Origin: Parasponia andersonii
Lineage: Eukaryota > Streptophyta > Magnoliopsida > Rosales > Cannabaceae
Length of the DNA: 64,000 bases
Direction: 5' to 3'
Assembly: GCA_002914805.1 (NCBI GenBank)
Contig: JXTB01000062.1
Span: 32,536-96,535 of the forward strand
A model generated the notes under the pieces. That model was not told where the DNA came from. It saw only the letters and a list, made by a program, of their open reading frames with translations, and searched no databases. A program made the position numbers and the translations under genes. Positions 48,033 through 58,615 of the stretch are shown here, one piece after another (position 1 is the stretch's first letter; each line of letters opens with the position of its first letter).

Positions 48033-48629
48033 TGACGAAAGTTTTATCAACAATCAATTTAGAAAATTGCAAGATATAGCTTATGAGTAAAAAAGGTTGG
48101 AAAAAGAAAGCAAATAAGGAGACAAGTATTTTAGAGTGGTTCAGCCCAAAAAAAGATGAACCTACGTCCACTGTTCTTCACTATTTTCTTAAGAATTACA
48201 AGAGTTTCTCTAAGTCTCAAGGTAAGAATAAAGAGAGAATTATGGAGAGTGTATAGTGAAGTACTTTTGAGATGATAAATAATCAGACTGAGCCCTATTT
48301 ATATAGGTGAGGGTGGCTCAATATTTTCTAATTGTGAAAATGAGAAATGACATAATCTGAATGCACAATTTTGGGTAATAATAAAGAATTAGGTAATAAC
48401 TAATAAATAGATTACTTAATTTCTATTTGGAAGCTTATTTCCCTTTCTTCGCAGATCACCTGTTTGAAGAAGCTTGATTTAGTTTCCTTTATTAAGGTCG
48501 CATGTTATCCATTCGGAACAAGACGCACTATTGGTTATTGTTAATATGCGACCTGGCGCATTCTCCTCACTGCCATTGACTTTCCTTTTCTGGCGTTAAC
48601 CAATGTTGTAAATTTAAAATCGCACAACA
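48033..48629 (-). repeat. 5' LTR of the Tat element
   Basis: Starts TGTTGTGCGATTTTAAAT at 48629 and ends near 48033 on the minus strand. It contains a TATA-like 'tttatata' near 48297-48304, read on the plus strand. The adjoining primer site at about 48005-48030 is too degraded to assign to a tRNA. Confidence 0.8.
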
Positions 48630-48877
48630 AGCATCATATGGTACCCCTTCTGATCCCAAGATCAAAAATACAACCACATGTCCTTTTTTGTGAAAGCTCA
48701 CTAAGCCATGTTTGGAGAAAAGAAAAGAAATGGAGAAAAAGGAAGGAAAAAAATCTTGTTGGATGCATTTTAATACGGGTTTCATTTCACAACAGCATGA
48801 CTAAGAGAAAGGCCTCAATCAAAGATTCAAAATCGTATGGGATATATGGGTTTAATCATGTGGAGATATTTAATTAG
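48630..48877. other. Unassigned spacer
   Basis: About 250 bases of AT-rich sequence with a GA-rich stretch near 48715-48760. No element ends or coding signal seen. Confidence 0.4.
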
Positions 48878-49079
48878 TAGCGATAGCAATTTAACCTTAA
48901 AATCTGTGTACCGCGGGTACCCACCTTAATAGAGTGGGTTGAACGGGTTTGGGTTTTAGAGGCTATATTTATGACAAGTTCGGAGAGGGTTCAAATTTAG
49001 ATGTACCCATCTCCGAACCCGACCCGATTATGTACTTATATGTTATTTTTAAAAATATAATATATATATATATATATAT

Positions 49080-49753
49080 GGGTGAGTTTCCAATAGGTAT
49101 TTTTGTTTTTGCTGTATAGATGGGTAAGTTTGACTAATTTAGAAATAAACCTACAATAACAAGTCTTCTCATTCATTATAATAATTTTTAATTCTTTTTT
49201 ATTTATTTTATTTTTGAATATTTAATTTAAAGTTTAATTTTTTAATTACCTTTAATTTAAAACTATATGTACTATTGTATCCTCAATATTTCATAAAATT
49301 TATTTTTTACTATACAAACGGTAAAATCCAAGGTAGCATAATTTTGTATATTATGAATAAATTTTTTTCTTATATAACAAAAATAAATAAAGCAACTACA
49401 TTGAAGAACAATTTATTTAAAAAAACAATTATGCGTGAAACAACTAAAAATTTGTACATCTTTTGTTGTTTTTTTTCCAATGAATAATATAGTTGAGAGT
49501 GATTTAAGATTATTAAGTATTTTTCACTAGTTTCATTTTTTTTATTAAAAAAAAATAAAAAAAATTGATCAACTCATCAGGTTACCCATATTGTTTATTT
49601 TAAATAATTTTCTATATTTATATGCATATTAATTATATTAATCTTTTTAGTAAATCTACTAACGTCATTTTATCCATTAGATTAAAATCCGATGGCCCAA
49701 AATAGAGTACCCATCTATGGAGTAAAACAAAAATCACTATTGAAATATCACCC
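49080..49753. mobile_element. MITE-like TIR element inserted in a TA microsatellite
   Basis: Inverted ends of about 45 bp at roughly 80 percent identity: GGGTGAGTTTCCAATAGG at the left, and GGGTGATATTTCAATAG read inward from the right. Both share a later 'atagatggg' block. It is flanked on both sides by (TA)n, so a TA target site as used by Mariner/Stowaway elements is likely but cannot be counted. The interior (about 580 bp) is AT-rich and non-coding. Confidence 0.65.
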
Positions 49754-49838
49754 TATATATATATATGTATATATGTAAATATGTAATGCAATTAAAAAAA
49801 ATTAAAATTTAAAGCCCATTCCCCATTACTTAAAGAAG

Positions 49839-49841
49839 CCC
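49839..49841. repeat. Left target duplication of the CACTA element
   Basis: CCC, identical to 58434-58436. CACTA transposons duplicate 3 bp. Confidence 0.7.
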
Positions 49842-49859
49842 CACTACTAAAAATGTGTA

Positions 49860-50040
49860 CTATCACGGCGCGTGTACGGAAGCGCCGTGATAATGGATTA
49901 ACTATCGCAGTGCTTGTTAAGCGTCGTGACAAATGTGGCAATACAACGGCGCCTAAAAAGCGTCATGGTATTTAACTTTCACGGCACCCATTAGGCACTG
50001 TGATATACTTTTCTCAGCGCTTTATAGGCGCTAAGTAGGG
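49860..50040. repeat. Left subterminal repeat region of the CACTA
   Basis: Alternating copies of 'cacggcgc' and 'gcgccgtgat' type words, forming short palindromes, at the 5' end of the transposon. Confidence 0.75.
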
Positions 50041-50807
50041 TCCCTATATAAAAGACCAAAATAACGAGCCCAGCAGAGCCACACTCGCCATTTTCCTCCA
50101 CTTCCAGCCGCGGCCAAGAGTCTCCCCCTTCCACCATTTTCACCGTTTTTTCCGGCAAACAAGGTAGGTTTAAGTTTTGAAACTCGTTTTTGTCACTAAA
50201 ATTACATTATCGATTATGTTAACCATGATTTTGACCAATTATTTTGTAGAAATTTCATGTTTTAGGTTATATTTGAAAGAGTTTATATTTGAAAACCCTA
50301 ATTTATCAAATATGAATATCTTGAGCATGCATTTATAATATTCACTCTTGTAATGCCGAATTAGACTATTTATTTACTAGAAATCTTATTTTTGGGTAAG
50401 TTTTGCTATTTAAGTGAATTAATCCAAATTTGTTATTATTTTGTTGGTATTTTTTTTTTTATTTTAGGCGAAATGTGAGTTCATTTAGATGTAAAAAGTT
50501 ACAAATTGAAAGTGTGTATATGAATTTATACCAATTTCATATTTATTTACTAGAAATCGTATATTAGATTATACTTTTTAATTTCCATCCGGAGTGTCAA
50601 TTAATCCAAATTTATGCAATTTTAATTGAATATTGTGTAGTTTTTTAGAAATTTACATATTCAATATTTAATTTAAAGTATTATGGATTATAGATGTTTA
50701 ATTTTATTTATCATTTTAATTTGCGTATAGGTTTTAGTAGAAGTTAGAGTACTGAGATTACTTGTGAATTAGCAAACTGAGCAAACTGAGGTATATTTCC
50801 TCAAATT
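50041..50807 (+). promoter_or_regulatory. 5' leader and first intron of the CACTA gene
   Basis: A 'ccctatataaaag' TATA-like word at 50041-50053 is followed by a CT-rich leader to about 50160, then a strong donor (AAGGTAGGT at about 50161-50169) and AT-rich intron-like sequence up to the gap. By position this is the promoter of the transposase gene. Confidence 0.6.
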
Positions 50808-51395
50808 NNNNNNNNNNNNNNNNNNNNNNNNNNNNNNNNNNNNNNNNNNNNNNNNNNNNNNNNNNNNNNNNNNNNNNNNNNNNNNNNNNNNNNNNNNNNN
50901 NNNNNNNNNNNNNNNNNNNNNNNNNNNNNNNNNNNNNNNNNNNNNNNNNNNNNNNNNNNNNNNNNNNNNNNNNNNNNNNNNNNNNNNNNNNNNNNNNNNN
51001 NNNNNNNNNNNNNNNNNNNNNNNNNNNNNNNNNNNNNNNNNNNNNNNNNNNNNNNNNNNNNNNNNNNNNNNNNNNNNNNNNNNNNNNNNNNNNNNNNNNN
51101 NNNNNNNNNNNNNNNNNNNNNNNNNNNNNNNNNNNNNNNNNNNNNNNNNNNNNNNNNNNNNNNNNNNNNNNNNNNNNNNNNNNNNNNNNNNNNNNNNNNN
51201 NNNNNNNNNNNNNNNNNNNNNNNNNNNNNNNNNNNNNNNNNNNNNNNNNNNNNNNNNNNNNNNNNNNNNNNNNNNNNNNNNNNNNNNNNNNNNNNNNNNN
51301 NNNNNNNNNNNNNNNNNNNNNNNNNNNNNNNNNNNNNNNNNNNNNNNNNNNNNNNNNNNNNNNNNNNNNNNNNNNNNNNNNNNNNNNNNNNNNNN
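50808..51395. other. Assembly gap (588 N)
   Basis: Hides the start codon and N-terminal part of the TNP2-type transposase. True size unknown. Confidence 0.9.
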
Positions 51396-52586
51396 TTTTA
51401 CCCATCTATTCCGAAATCGTGAGCATGCTAAAGATCTAATATGGCATGTGAATGAGAGGATAGAAGATAGTAAATTTAGACATCCAACCGATTCACCAGC
51501 TTGGAAAACAATAGATTACAAATGGCCTTCTTTTGGAAGTGATCCAAGGAAGCTTTGTCTTGGTCTATCTGCGGATGGTATTAATCCTCATACAACTCTA
51601 AGTAGCAAATACAGTTGTTGGCCTGTAATACTTGTAATCTATAATCTTCCTCCATAGTTGTGTATGAAAAGAAAGTTTACACTTCTTATAATGTTAATAT
51701 CAGGACCTAGACAACCTGGTAATGACATTGATGTATATTTAGTCCCGTTGATTGATGAGTTGAATAGTTTGTGGAATGATGGTGTGAAAGCCTATGATGC
51801 ATATAAGGATAAAGATTTTACTCTTAAGGCTGTGTTACTATGGACAATCAATGACTTCCCTGCATATAGGAATTTGTCTGGGTTTTCCACTAAAGGATAT
51901 AAAGCATGTCCTATTTGTGATGAGAAAACAAGTTGTCAGTTCTTCAAACATGCTAGAAAATTGAGTTATATGGGCCATAGAAGATTTTTACCTCACAAAC
52001 ATATATACAGAAATTGGAAAAAAGCATTTAATGGTTCTCAAGAATTTGAATTGGCACCACAACCTTTAACTGAGATAGAGATACTAGAAACAGTCTCTAA
52101 GCTCGAATTCAAGATTGGAAAGGTTAAAATAAGTGATATCAGTAAGAAAAGAAAAAGACGCAGTAATGTGAAGGTTGTAAAAACCCCAAAGAGTTGTTGG
52201 AAGAAGAAATCTATATTCTTTGAGTTGGAGTATTGGCAACATTTACTTCTGAGACATAACTTAGATGTCATGCATATTGAGAAGAACATATCTGATAGTA
52301 TAATTGGAACTTTATTAAATATTCTAGTGAAGAATAAGGATAGTATTAGTGCCCGCATGGATCTTGTTGACATGGGTGTTCGAAAAGAGTTAGCTCCTAA
52401 AGTGGGAGAGAAGCGAACATATTTACCCTCTGCTTACTTCACATTGAAAAAGGAAGAAAAATATCAATTGTGTTAATCTTTATTTAAAATGAAAGTTCCT
52501 GAAGGCTATTCTTCTAATATTAAAACATTAGTGAATATGAACAATTTGAAACTAGTTGGACTTAAATCTCATGATTGTCATACACT

Positions 52587-53125
52587 AATGCAACATTTGC
52601 TACTTATAGCGATCAGGTCCGTATTACCAAAAAATGTTTGATATGCAATCACCAGATTATGCTTATTTTTTAAAGGAATTTGTTCTAAGGTGGTCGATGT
52701 ATCCAAGTTAGACAAACTACAACGTGAACTTGTTGTAACATTGTGCATGTTGGAGCAGTTTTTTCCTCCTAGTTTTTTTGATATAATGATATATCTTACT
52801 GTATATTTGGTTAGAGAAATGAAGTTATGTGGTCTTATTTTTTTGAGATGGATGTATCCATTTGAGAGATACATGAAAATTCTAAAAGGATATGTTAGAA
52901 ATTGAAGCCGGCCAGAAGGATACATTGTAGAGTGTTATATCGCAGAAGAAGCTATTGAGTTTTGTTCTGAGTATTTGGCAAATGTAGAAGCTATCGGAGT
53001 ACCCGCATCTTCAAATATTAATAAAAGCATAAGTGGTGGTGTCATGTGTACAGTTAAACGAGAACAACTAGACCAAGCATATCGTACTGTGTTACCTTTC
53101 ATCGAGTAAGTTTTATTGTGAATTA
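52587..53125. repeat. 539-bp duplicated block, copy 1
   Basis: Identical to 53127-53665 except for one T/C difference (52800 against 53340). A single N at 53126 separates the copies. Best explained as overlapping contig ends that were not merged. Confidence 0.95.
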
Positions 53126-53126
53126 N

Positions 53127-53665
53127 AATGCAACATTTGCTACTTATAGCGATCAGGTCCGTATTACCAAAAAATGTTTGATATGCAATCACCAGATTAT
53201 GCTTATTTTTTAAAGGAATTTGTTCTAAGGTGGTCGATGTATCCAAGTTAGACAAACTACAACGTGAACTTGTTGTAACATTGTGCATGTTGGAGCAGTT
53301 TTTTCCTCCTAGTTTTTTTGATATAATGATATATCTTACCGTATATTTGGTTAGAGAAATGAAGTTATGTGGTCTTATTTTTTTGAGATGGATGTATCCA
53401 TTTGAGAGATACATGAAAATTCTAAAAGGATATGTTAGAAATTGAAGCCGGCCAGAAGGATACATTGTAGAGTGTTATATCGCAGAAGAAGCTATTGAGT
53501 TTTGTTCTGAGTATTTGGCAAATGTAGAAGCTATCGGAGTACCCGCATCTTCAAATATTAATAAAAGCATAAGTGGTGGTGTCATGTGTACAGTTAAACG
53601 AGAACAACTAGACCAAGCATATCGTACTGTGTTACCTTTCATCGAGTAAGTTTTATTGTGAATTA
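53127..53665. repeat. 539-bp duplicated block, copy 2
   Basis: Second copy of the DUF4218-coding block. Sequence continues normally into the next intron after 53665, whereas copy 1 stops at the N. Confidence 0.95.
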
Positions 53666-54766
53666 GATTTGTATTGATTGAATGTTGAATTCTTTAATAA
53701 TAATGGTTTACTTTGAGGATGATTTGATAAAGGGAGTCTATAAATTGGATCAAAACAGAATTCTCAATGAAATCAAAAAGAGAGAAGTGGATCCATGATG
53801 AATTTCATCGAACTTTTATTAGTTGGTTTCATGAACGGGTAATTCCAATTAATTGTTACAATTAATAGTTTGATTTGATTTTTTCTCTATTTTAGAGTAT
53901 GAGTATTAATATGTTGGGTTTTCTAATTGTTAATTTTGCATTTTGAATAGATTGTAGTTGAAATGAACAAGGCAACACATAATCTATCTGATACATTGAG
54001 ATGGATATCTCGTGAACCATCGTTGGTTGTAATTAAGTATAATGCTTATCATGTTAACAGTGTTCATTTTTGCACAAGAGACCACAACAACATAAGAACA
54101 ACCCAAAATAATGGGGCAAGTATTGTTACAAAAACCATACAATTTTCAAGTTCGAAGGATAAAAACCCAATAGAGGGTGATATGGTATACTATGGCGTTA
54201 TTGAGGAAATTTGGGAACTTGATTTTGTCACATTTTGGTTCCCGGTGTTTATGTGTCAATGGGTGGAGAGTAACCATGGGGTTAGAGAAGATGAGTTAGG
54301 CTTCACTTTACTTGATCTAAATCGGATAGGTCACAAGAATGATCCATTTATATTGAGAACACAAGCAAAACAAGTATTTTACGTCAATGATCCACTTGAT
54401 GCTCAATGGTCGATTGTTCTTGCAACAAAACCAAAAGAATATCAAAATTTAGGAGTTGAAGATGAGAACAAAATAATTGTTGCTCATGGAATATTCTCCA
54501 AAGGAGTTTCGGTGGAGGCTTTGATAGAAGACGTTAATGAAGGTGATGTTACATGTTTACGAGATGATGGTGAAGGTATTTGGATTGCTAATCAAAGAAA
54601 GAAACCAATGAGGTACAAATCAAATAAGTTATATATTTTTGTTTCATTTCTTTATCTTTATGGAATGATGTTTTGTTTTTTTTAAATATATTATCTCTTA
54701 TGTTTACATGCTTATTATTTTCTATCTTAATTTTTGATCTACATTTGTTGTTTTATTATTTAACAG

Positions 54767-56694
54767 GTAATTATTGACATCGAAAATGAAGGTGCAGATG
54801 ATGTTTATCAATTTACACCATCACAAAGTAGTCAAGGTGAAAGAAAACACAAAAAGAAACCAAGAGGAACGACTCAAATGAAGGAGTTGATTATAAAAAA
54901 AAGTGATAACAAAAAAGAAGTTGTCGCGTACAATAAATAGGGACAACCAACTAGGGATGAAGGTAAACATTTAGCAAGCTTTTGTGGCCTTATGATTCGT
55001 CGCAAGATCCCAATAAATATTGATAACTGGACGCTTGTACCAACGGACCTAAAAGATAAGCTCTGGCATATAATATTGGTATGAACATGAATATTTTTAT
55101 TTCATATTTATTAGAATATATATTTGGTATTAACATTATTTCTTTTACATTGTAGGAAACATTTGTATTGGACTACAAAGCAAAAAAAGAAACTTTAAAA
55201 ATTTGTGGGAAAATGTGGAGAGATTTTAAGTCTAGGATTACAACTGAACTGATTTATGAGTATAGACATACTTGTCCAGAGTTATTAGAGCACCCTCCAG
55301 CATCATATGTACCGTGGATTGAACCTAAAGTTTGGGATGAGTTTGTTAAGAAAAGATTAAGTGCAAAATGGGAGGAAGCTAGGAAAGTACAACAGGGAAG
55401 AGCAATGCAAAATAAATATCCATATCGTATGTCTCGCTTGGGTTATGCTGGATTAGAAGCTAAGATTGAAAAAAATGAAGGCCGATGTGGTATTGATAGA
55501 TCTGAGCTATGGAGTAGAGGACGTGTCCCTAAAAATGGAGGCTATACTGAGGAAATCAAAGCAGTAGTTGATAGAATTGTAAGTTGCTTATTACAACATA
55601 TTGATTATATTAATTTGTAATTTTGTTAAAAGTATAGCATAGTCTAATGTTCAATTCTGTACATATTTTGTAGGAAGATTATAATCAACAATTCCAAGAG
55701 GGAAATCTCGAGATAGACAGTTCTAATGATATCTTAACAATAGCTTTAGGCACTCCTGAATATTCTGGATGTGTATGGGGAATGAGATTTCACGTTAGCC
55801 ACAGACAATATTTTCATCAACCTGCTCCAACAAAGAAGCAACAATCATTTGATTTGAAACAATGGCAAGATGAACAAACACGCAAGATGCAACAAATGCT
55901 TAAAGAACAAGAAAAACGGTTCAAAATAGAAATTGCTAAGATTCAAGCAGAACAACAAAGTAATGTTGGTGGTTCTAATACAACTCCTTCACAGCCAGAA
56001 GTTCAAAGGGAAGAAGTGCAGTCACAAGAGATACATGTAAATCCAATAGTGGCTGTAGAAACATCTTCACGACTCAAAAAAGTATGTTTATATGAGTTTC
56101 TTTCTTATTTGTTTATTAACTACTTGTATTTATAAATTGTGTTTGATTTTCTTTATTGTAAATCCGACCATGCAAGCTTGCAGTTAGGTCTCGTGATAAC
56201 ATAGTTACTTTAGGACATGTACAAGAGTCAACCTCATCAACTATTATTCACGGCAGAGAATTAGGGGAGAATAATTTTCGTGTATTAGTAGAGGTTGTAC
56301 TTGATGCTACAACCCTAATTCCTATTCTAAATCCGGATGATGATACAAGGTTGGTAGGTGACGCACTTAGATCGCATCTTGCATGGCCTAAGATGCTCGT
56401 CATCTTTGAAGATAATTTGGTATGCAGACCTATTTTCCAAATAAATTCATCCTTTACTGAATTCTAATGTGAATTATGAACTTATTTGTTAACATTTCAT
56501 CATTTATTTGGATTTTAGGAGTTTAATGATATAAATAGGTATCAAATGGGGAAGAATAAATCTTCACAACCACAGCAACCTCAAACACAAGAAAGAGTAC
56601 ATCCACAAAGAAAGAAAGCGGAATCTGTTACACAAACACAGTTTAAATTTGTTGATAGTGCACCATCTTCTATAAAATTATAATTGAATACCAT
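54767..56694 (+). pseudogene. Plant transposase PTTA/En-Spm module of the CACTA (PF03004-like)
   Basis: Exons 54767-55079, 55156-55578, about 55675-56081, 56168-56419 and 56520-56682 encode a linker (KKKPRGTTQMKELI), GKHLASFCGLMIRRKIPIN, then the PTTA core: KICGKMWRDFKSRITTELI, KKRLSAKWEEARKVQQGRAM, HRQYFHQPAP preceded by GMRFHVS. After this come a Q/K-rich coiled coil (QWQDEQTRKMQQMLKEQEKR) and SRDNIVTLGHVQESTSS. In En/Spm the second protein (TNPA/TNPD-like) binds subterminal repeats. This module may do that here, but that is inference. Two in-frame stops (about 54938 and 56683) are present. No intergenic spacer or new start codon separates it from DUF4216, so one long gene is plausible. Confidence 0.75.
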
Positions 56695-57847
56695 TCAAAG
56701 AGTAGATGAATGTGTTGTTGTTAATGTTCCTTTTGATAAAGAAGTGTTTGGAGAAGCTTTTTGTTTGCCCGTATTCAAAGAAGACATAATTGAGTTTTGC
56801 ACATTACAAAAGATTGGGGCCGTGCCTATTACGTCATACATGAGGTAAGAAGTTTATTTATATATATATATAGAACTTCATATATATACATGTATCTATA
56901 GTTGGCAATTATATAATACAATACTTAATTCACATTGCATTTTGTACTTGTAGGCATTTACACCGTTTAGTGACCCAATATGGCTATCAAGCTAGGTATA
57001 TGTTCATGGATCCTAGTGTAGTTGCTACACAAGGTGGTCCACATGAGGATCGTGCTATAAGTTTAGCAACCTGGATGTTTTCCATGGAGAATGAATATCA
57101 ATTTCTAATTACACTTAAACTTAACAAATTGTCATATGATCAACTACTTCCTATATGAAGTTAATTGTTACATATTAATAATCTTTCTCATCAATTTTAT
57201 GAGTAGGGACCATTGGATATTGCTTATCATTTATCCTCTTAAAGATTATGCATGGTTTCTAGATTCTCTCAACTTAGCTCTCCGTGAGGAAATTAGTTTA
57301 AAAATGATCGAGTAAGTTCTCTAATAGTTATTTTGTTATAGTTTAGTTTCTTATGGTATTTTTGCTTATAGTTGCTATTGCTAACCTTTTATTATATGTG
57401 TTTGCGCATTTCCAATTCAAAGTGCATTCAAGATATATAATGTAGAAAAAGGGAAGAAAGAAAAATCAAATGGTCTGGTATATAAGTTAATAAAGGTACT
57501 AAATTTAAATTAATAACACTTGTTAGGTGGAAGATTAATTAAAATTACTTATGTTTACTTTATGCTTATGTATAGTGTCCAAGACAACTGACAAATATTG
57601 AGTGCGGATTCTATATATGTAAACTTATGAGAAAAGTCATTAAACAAGCCAATGTTAAATCATTTACCACAATGGTATGTAACCATATGTTTTATTAGTT
57701 CTATTCTAATTTATAGTTTGATTGATAACTTTCTAACGAATAAAGTGTTTGAATTTTTAGTTTAATGGACAAAATTTCTATACAAAGAATGATATCAACG
57801 GACTTCTTGAAGAGTGGGTCGTCGAACTAATACAATTTCTCATTTGA
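56695..57847 (+). pseudogene. Ulp1/C48 protease-like C-terminal module of the CACTA
   Basis: Exons at about 56695-56845, 56954-57158, 57210-57309, 57421-57495, 57576-57672 and 57760-57847 encode a SUMO-protease-like fold. The catalytic set is complete by motif: His in DHWILLIIYPL (57211-57213), Asp in WFLDSLN (57262-57264), Gln in KCPRQL (57585-57587) and Cys in ECGFYICK (57603-57605). The frame ends with TGA at 57845. Ulp1-type domains occur in several plant transposon groups. Their role in transposition is unproven. It is likely the C-terminal part of the same gene as the PTTA module. Splice sites are by eye, and one short frame ends early at 57158, where an intron donor may lie upstream. 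Confidence 0.75.
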
Positions 57848-58059
57848 GGTTCTTTATCTGTGTTTATTTAAACTATATGTAGTGTTTGATGATCATGTTA
57901 GTTTGGCTTAGAAAACTAATGTATATATAGACTATATGGATTATTATATTAATTTAATATTATTATGTAAATATATATTTATTCCATTTTTTTTCAAATA
58001 TTTGGTATATGTAATGAATTTGGATTGCATTTATAAAATTCCAGGTGGTAATATAGACA
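57848..58059. other. 3' untranslated part of the CACTA gene
   Basis: AT-rich sequence between the stop codon and the right subterminal repeats. No further coding signal. Confidence 0.5.
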
Positions 58060-58430
58060 AATACGTTACAAATACCCCCTGGAAATTATCTACCAAGGCG
58101 CCTATTAGGTTCCATGAAAGGCATCTTCCACGGCGCCTGTTAAGCGCCTTGGTATTAAGATACCAAGGTGCTTAACAGGCACCGTGGAAAATGTCTTTCA
58201 CGGCGCCTAATAGGCACCTTGGTAGACATCTTCTACGGTGCTTTATAAGCGCCATGGAAGATGCCTTTCACGGTGCCTAATAGGTGCCTTGATAGACCTT
58301 CCACGGCACCTTATAAGCGCCTTCGTAGGCAAGGCCTATCACGGCACTTGGAACCAAGGCCCTTTTGTGGGCGCCGTGAAAGGCCTTTCAAGGCACTTAT
58401 AAAGCGCCTTAAAAGATATTTTTTGTTGTA
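58060..58430. repeat. Right subterminal repeat region of the CACTA
   Basis: About ten alternating copies of 'ggcgcctattagg' and 'ccttggtagac' type words over 370 bp, GC-rich compared with the rest of the element. Confidence 0.85.
58126..58189. repeat. Long palindrome in the CACTA subterminal region
   Basis: Two 30-base arms (TTCCACGGCGCCTGTTAAGC and its inverted partner) with two mismatches around a 4-base loop. Confidence 0.9.
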
Positions 58431-58433
58431 GTG

Positions 58434-58436
58434 CCC
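58434..58436. repeat. Right target duplication of the CACTA element
   Basis: CCC, as at 49839-49841. Confidence 0.7.
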
Positions 58437-58615
58437 AAGTAGCCAAATCTAAAGCCCCAAGCATGTAGATTTTTTTTAAATGGGTGTCGAGTATATGGAT
58501 ACCTGTGAATACCTGTTACCCATAGTGGATAATATCCGAACTCACCCTGCCTCTATAAATCGATAAATGGGGCAGGTATAGCCATACTCGCCTCGAACCC
58601 ACTCTGTTACCTCTA

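Larger units (their letters stand above)
30381..48629 (-). mobile_element. Tat-lineage Ty3/gypsy retrotransposon with antisense ORF
   Basis: Two similar LTRs of about 540-600 bp (30381-30917 and 48033-48629), both ending in a 'gcgattttaaat' block, bound the element. Gag, protease, RT, RNase H and integrase regions run right to left on the minus strand from about 47970 to 42300. On the plus strand, between the end of pol and the 3' LTR, lies a second coding region with a 'putative gypsy type transposon' domain (PF04195). Extra antisense ORFs in this position are known from Tat-clade elements. Removing the inserted LARD-2 leaves about 10.9 kb. LTRs differ by roughly 15 percent by eye. Very decayed, many breaks. 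No target duplication confirmed. Confidence 0.8.
51396..54614 (+). pseudogene. TNP2-type CACTA transposase with DUF4218 and DUF4216
   Basis: TNP2-like transposases excise and integrate CACTA elements in the nucleus. Visible in order: the Transposase_21 core (LCLGLSADGINPHTTLSS, SGPRQPGNDIDVYLVPLIDE, YKACPICDEKTSCQ, HNLDVMHIEKNISDSIIGTL, 51430-52470); DUF4218 (LDKLQRELVVTLCMLEQFFP, RPEGYIVECYIAEEAIEFC, 52690-53108); one further exon (about 53734-53838, WIHDEFHRTFISWFHER); and DUF4216 (YHVNSVHFCTRDHNN, FWFPVFMCQW, GFTLLDLNRIGHKNDPF, 53963-54614). Stops interrupt conserved positions: TAG at 51655, where relatives have W (LPP-W-LCMKR); TAA at 52474; TGA near 52639; and TGA at about 52903, where relatives have R before RPEG. 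Otherwise the frame is kept. The N-terminus is in the gap, and part of the DUF4218 exon appears twice. Confidence 0.9.
49842..58433 (+). mobile_element. CACTA (En/Spm) DNA transposon with TNP2, PTTA and Ulp1-like modules
   Basis: Starts CACTACTAAAAATGTG and ends as the inverted CACTACAACAAAAAAT, with the 3-bp target duplication CCC. Subterminal regions (49860-50040 and 58060-58430) hold many direct and inverted copies of a 'cacggcgcctaataggcgcc'-like word, the usual binding sites of CACTA proteins. The plus-strand coding region runs from the gap (50808-51395) to 57847. A 5' leader with a good splice donor is at 50040-50165. It was potentially autonomous once, but several stops interrupt the coding region. 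It sits in a hAT-like element and is younger than it. Confidence 0.9.
48878..58615. mobile_element. Non-coding hAT-like element carrying two later insertions
   Basis: The left end reads TAGCGATAGCAATTT. The right end, read inward, is TAGAGGTAACAGAGTGGG. Subterminal words such as 'gggttcg', 'cgaaccc' and 'gcgggtaccc' follow, as in other plant hAT termini. The flanking octamers TTAATTAG (48870-48877) and TTGATTTG (58616-58623) agree in six of eight bases, a plausible old 8-bp target duplication. Without the TIR element (49080-49753) and the CACTA (49842-58433) only about 0.5 kb remain, so it never coded for a transposase in this form. Confidence 0.5.

Noticed and set aside
50758-51405. Minus-strand frame through the second gap
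   Set aside because: Consists almost entirely of unknown bases. The real coding strand here is plus.
52578-53465. Minus-strand frames in the duplicated block, and minus frame at 52038-52373
   Set aside because: Mirror images of the TNP2/DUF4218 coding exons on the plus strand, without domain similarity.
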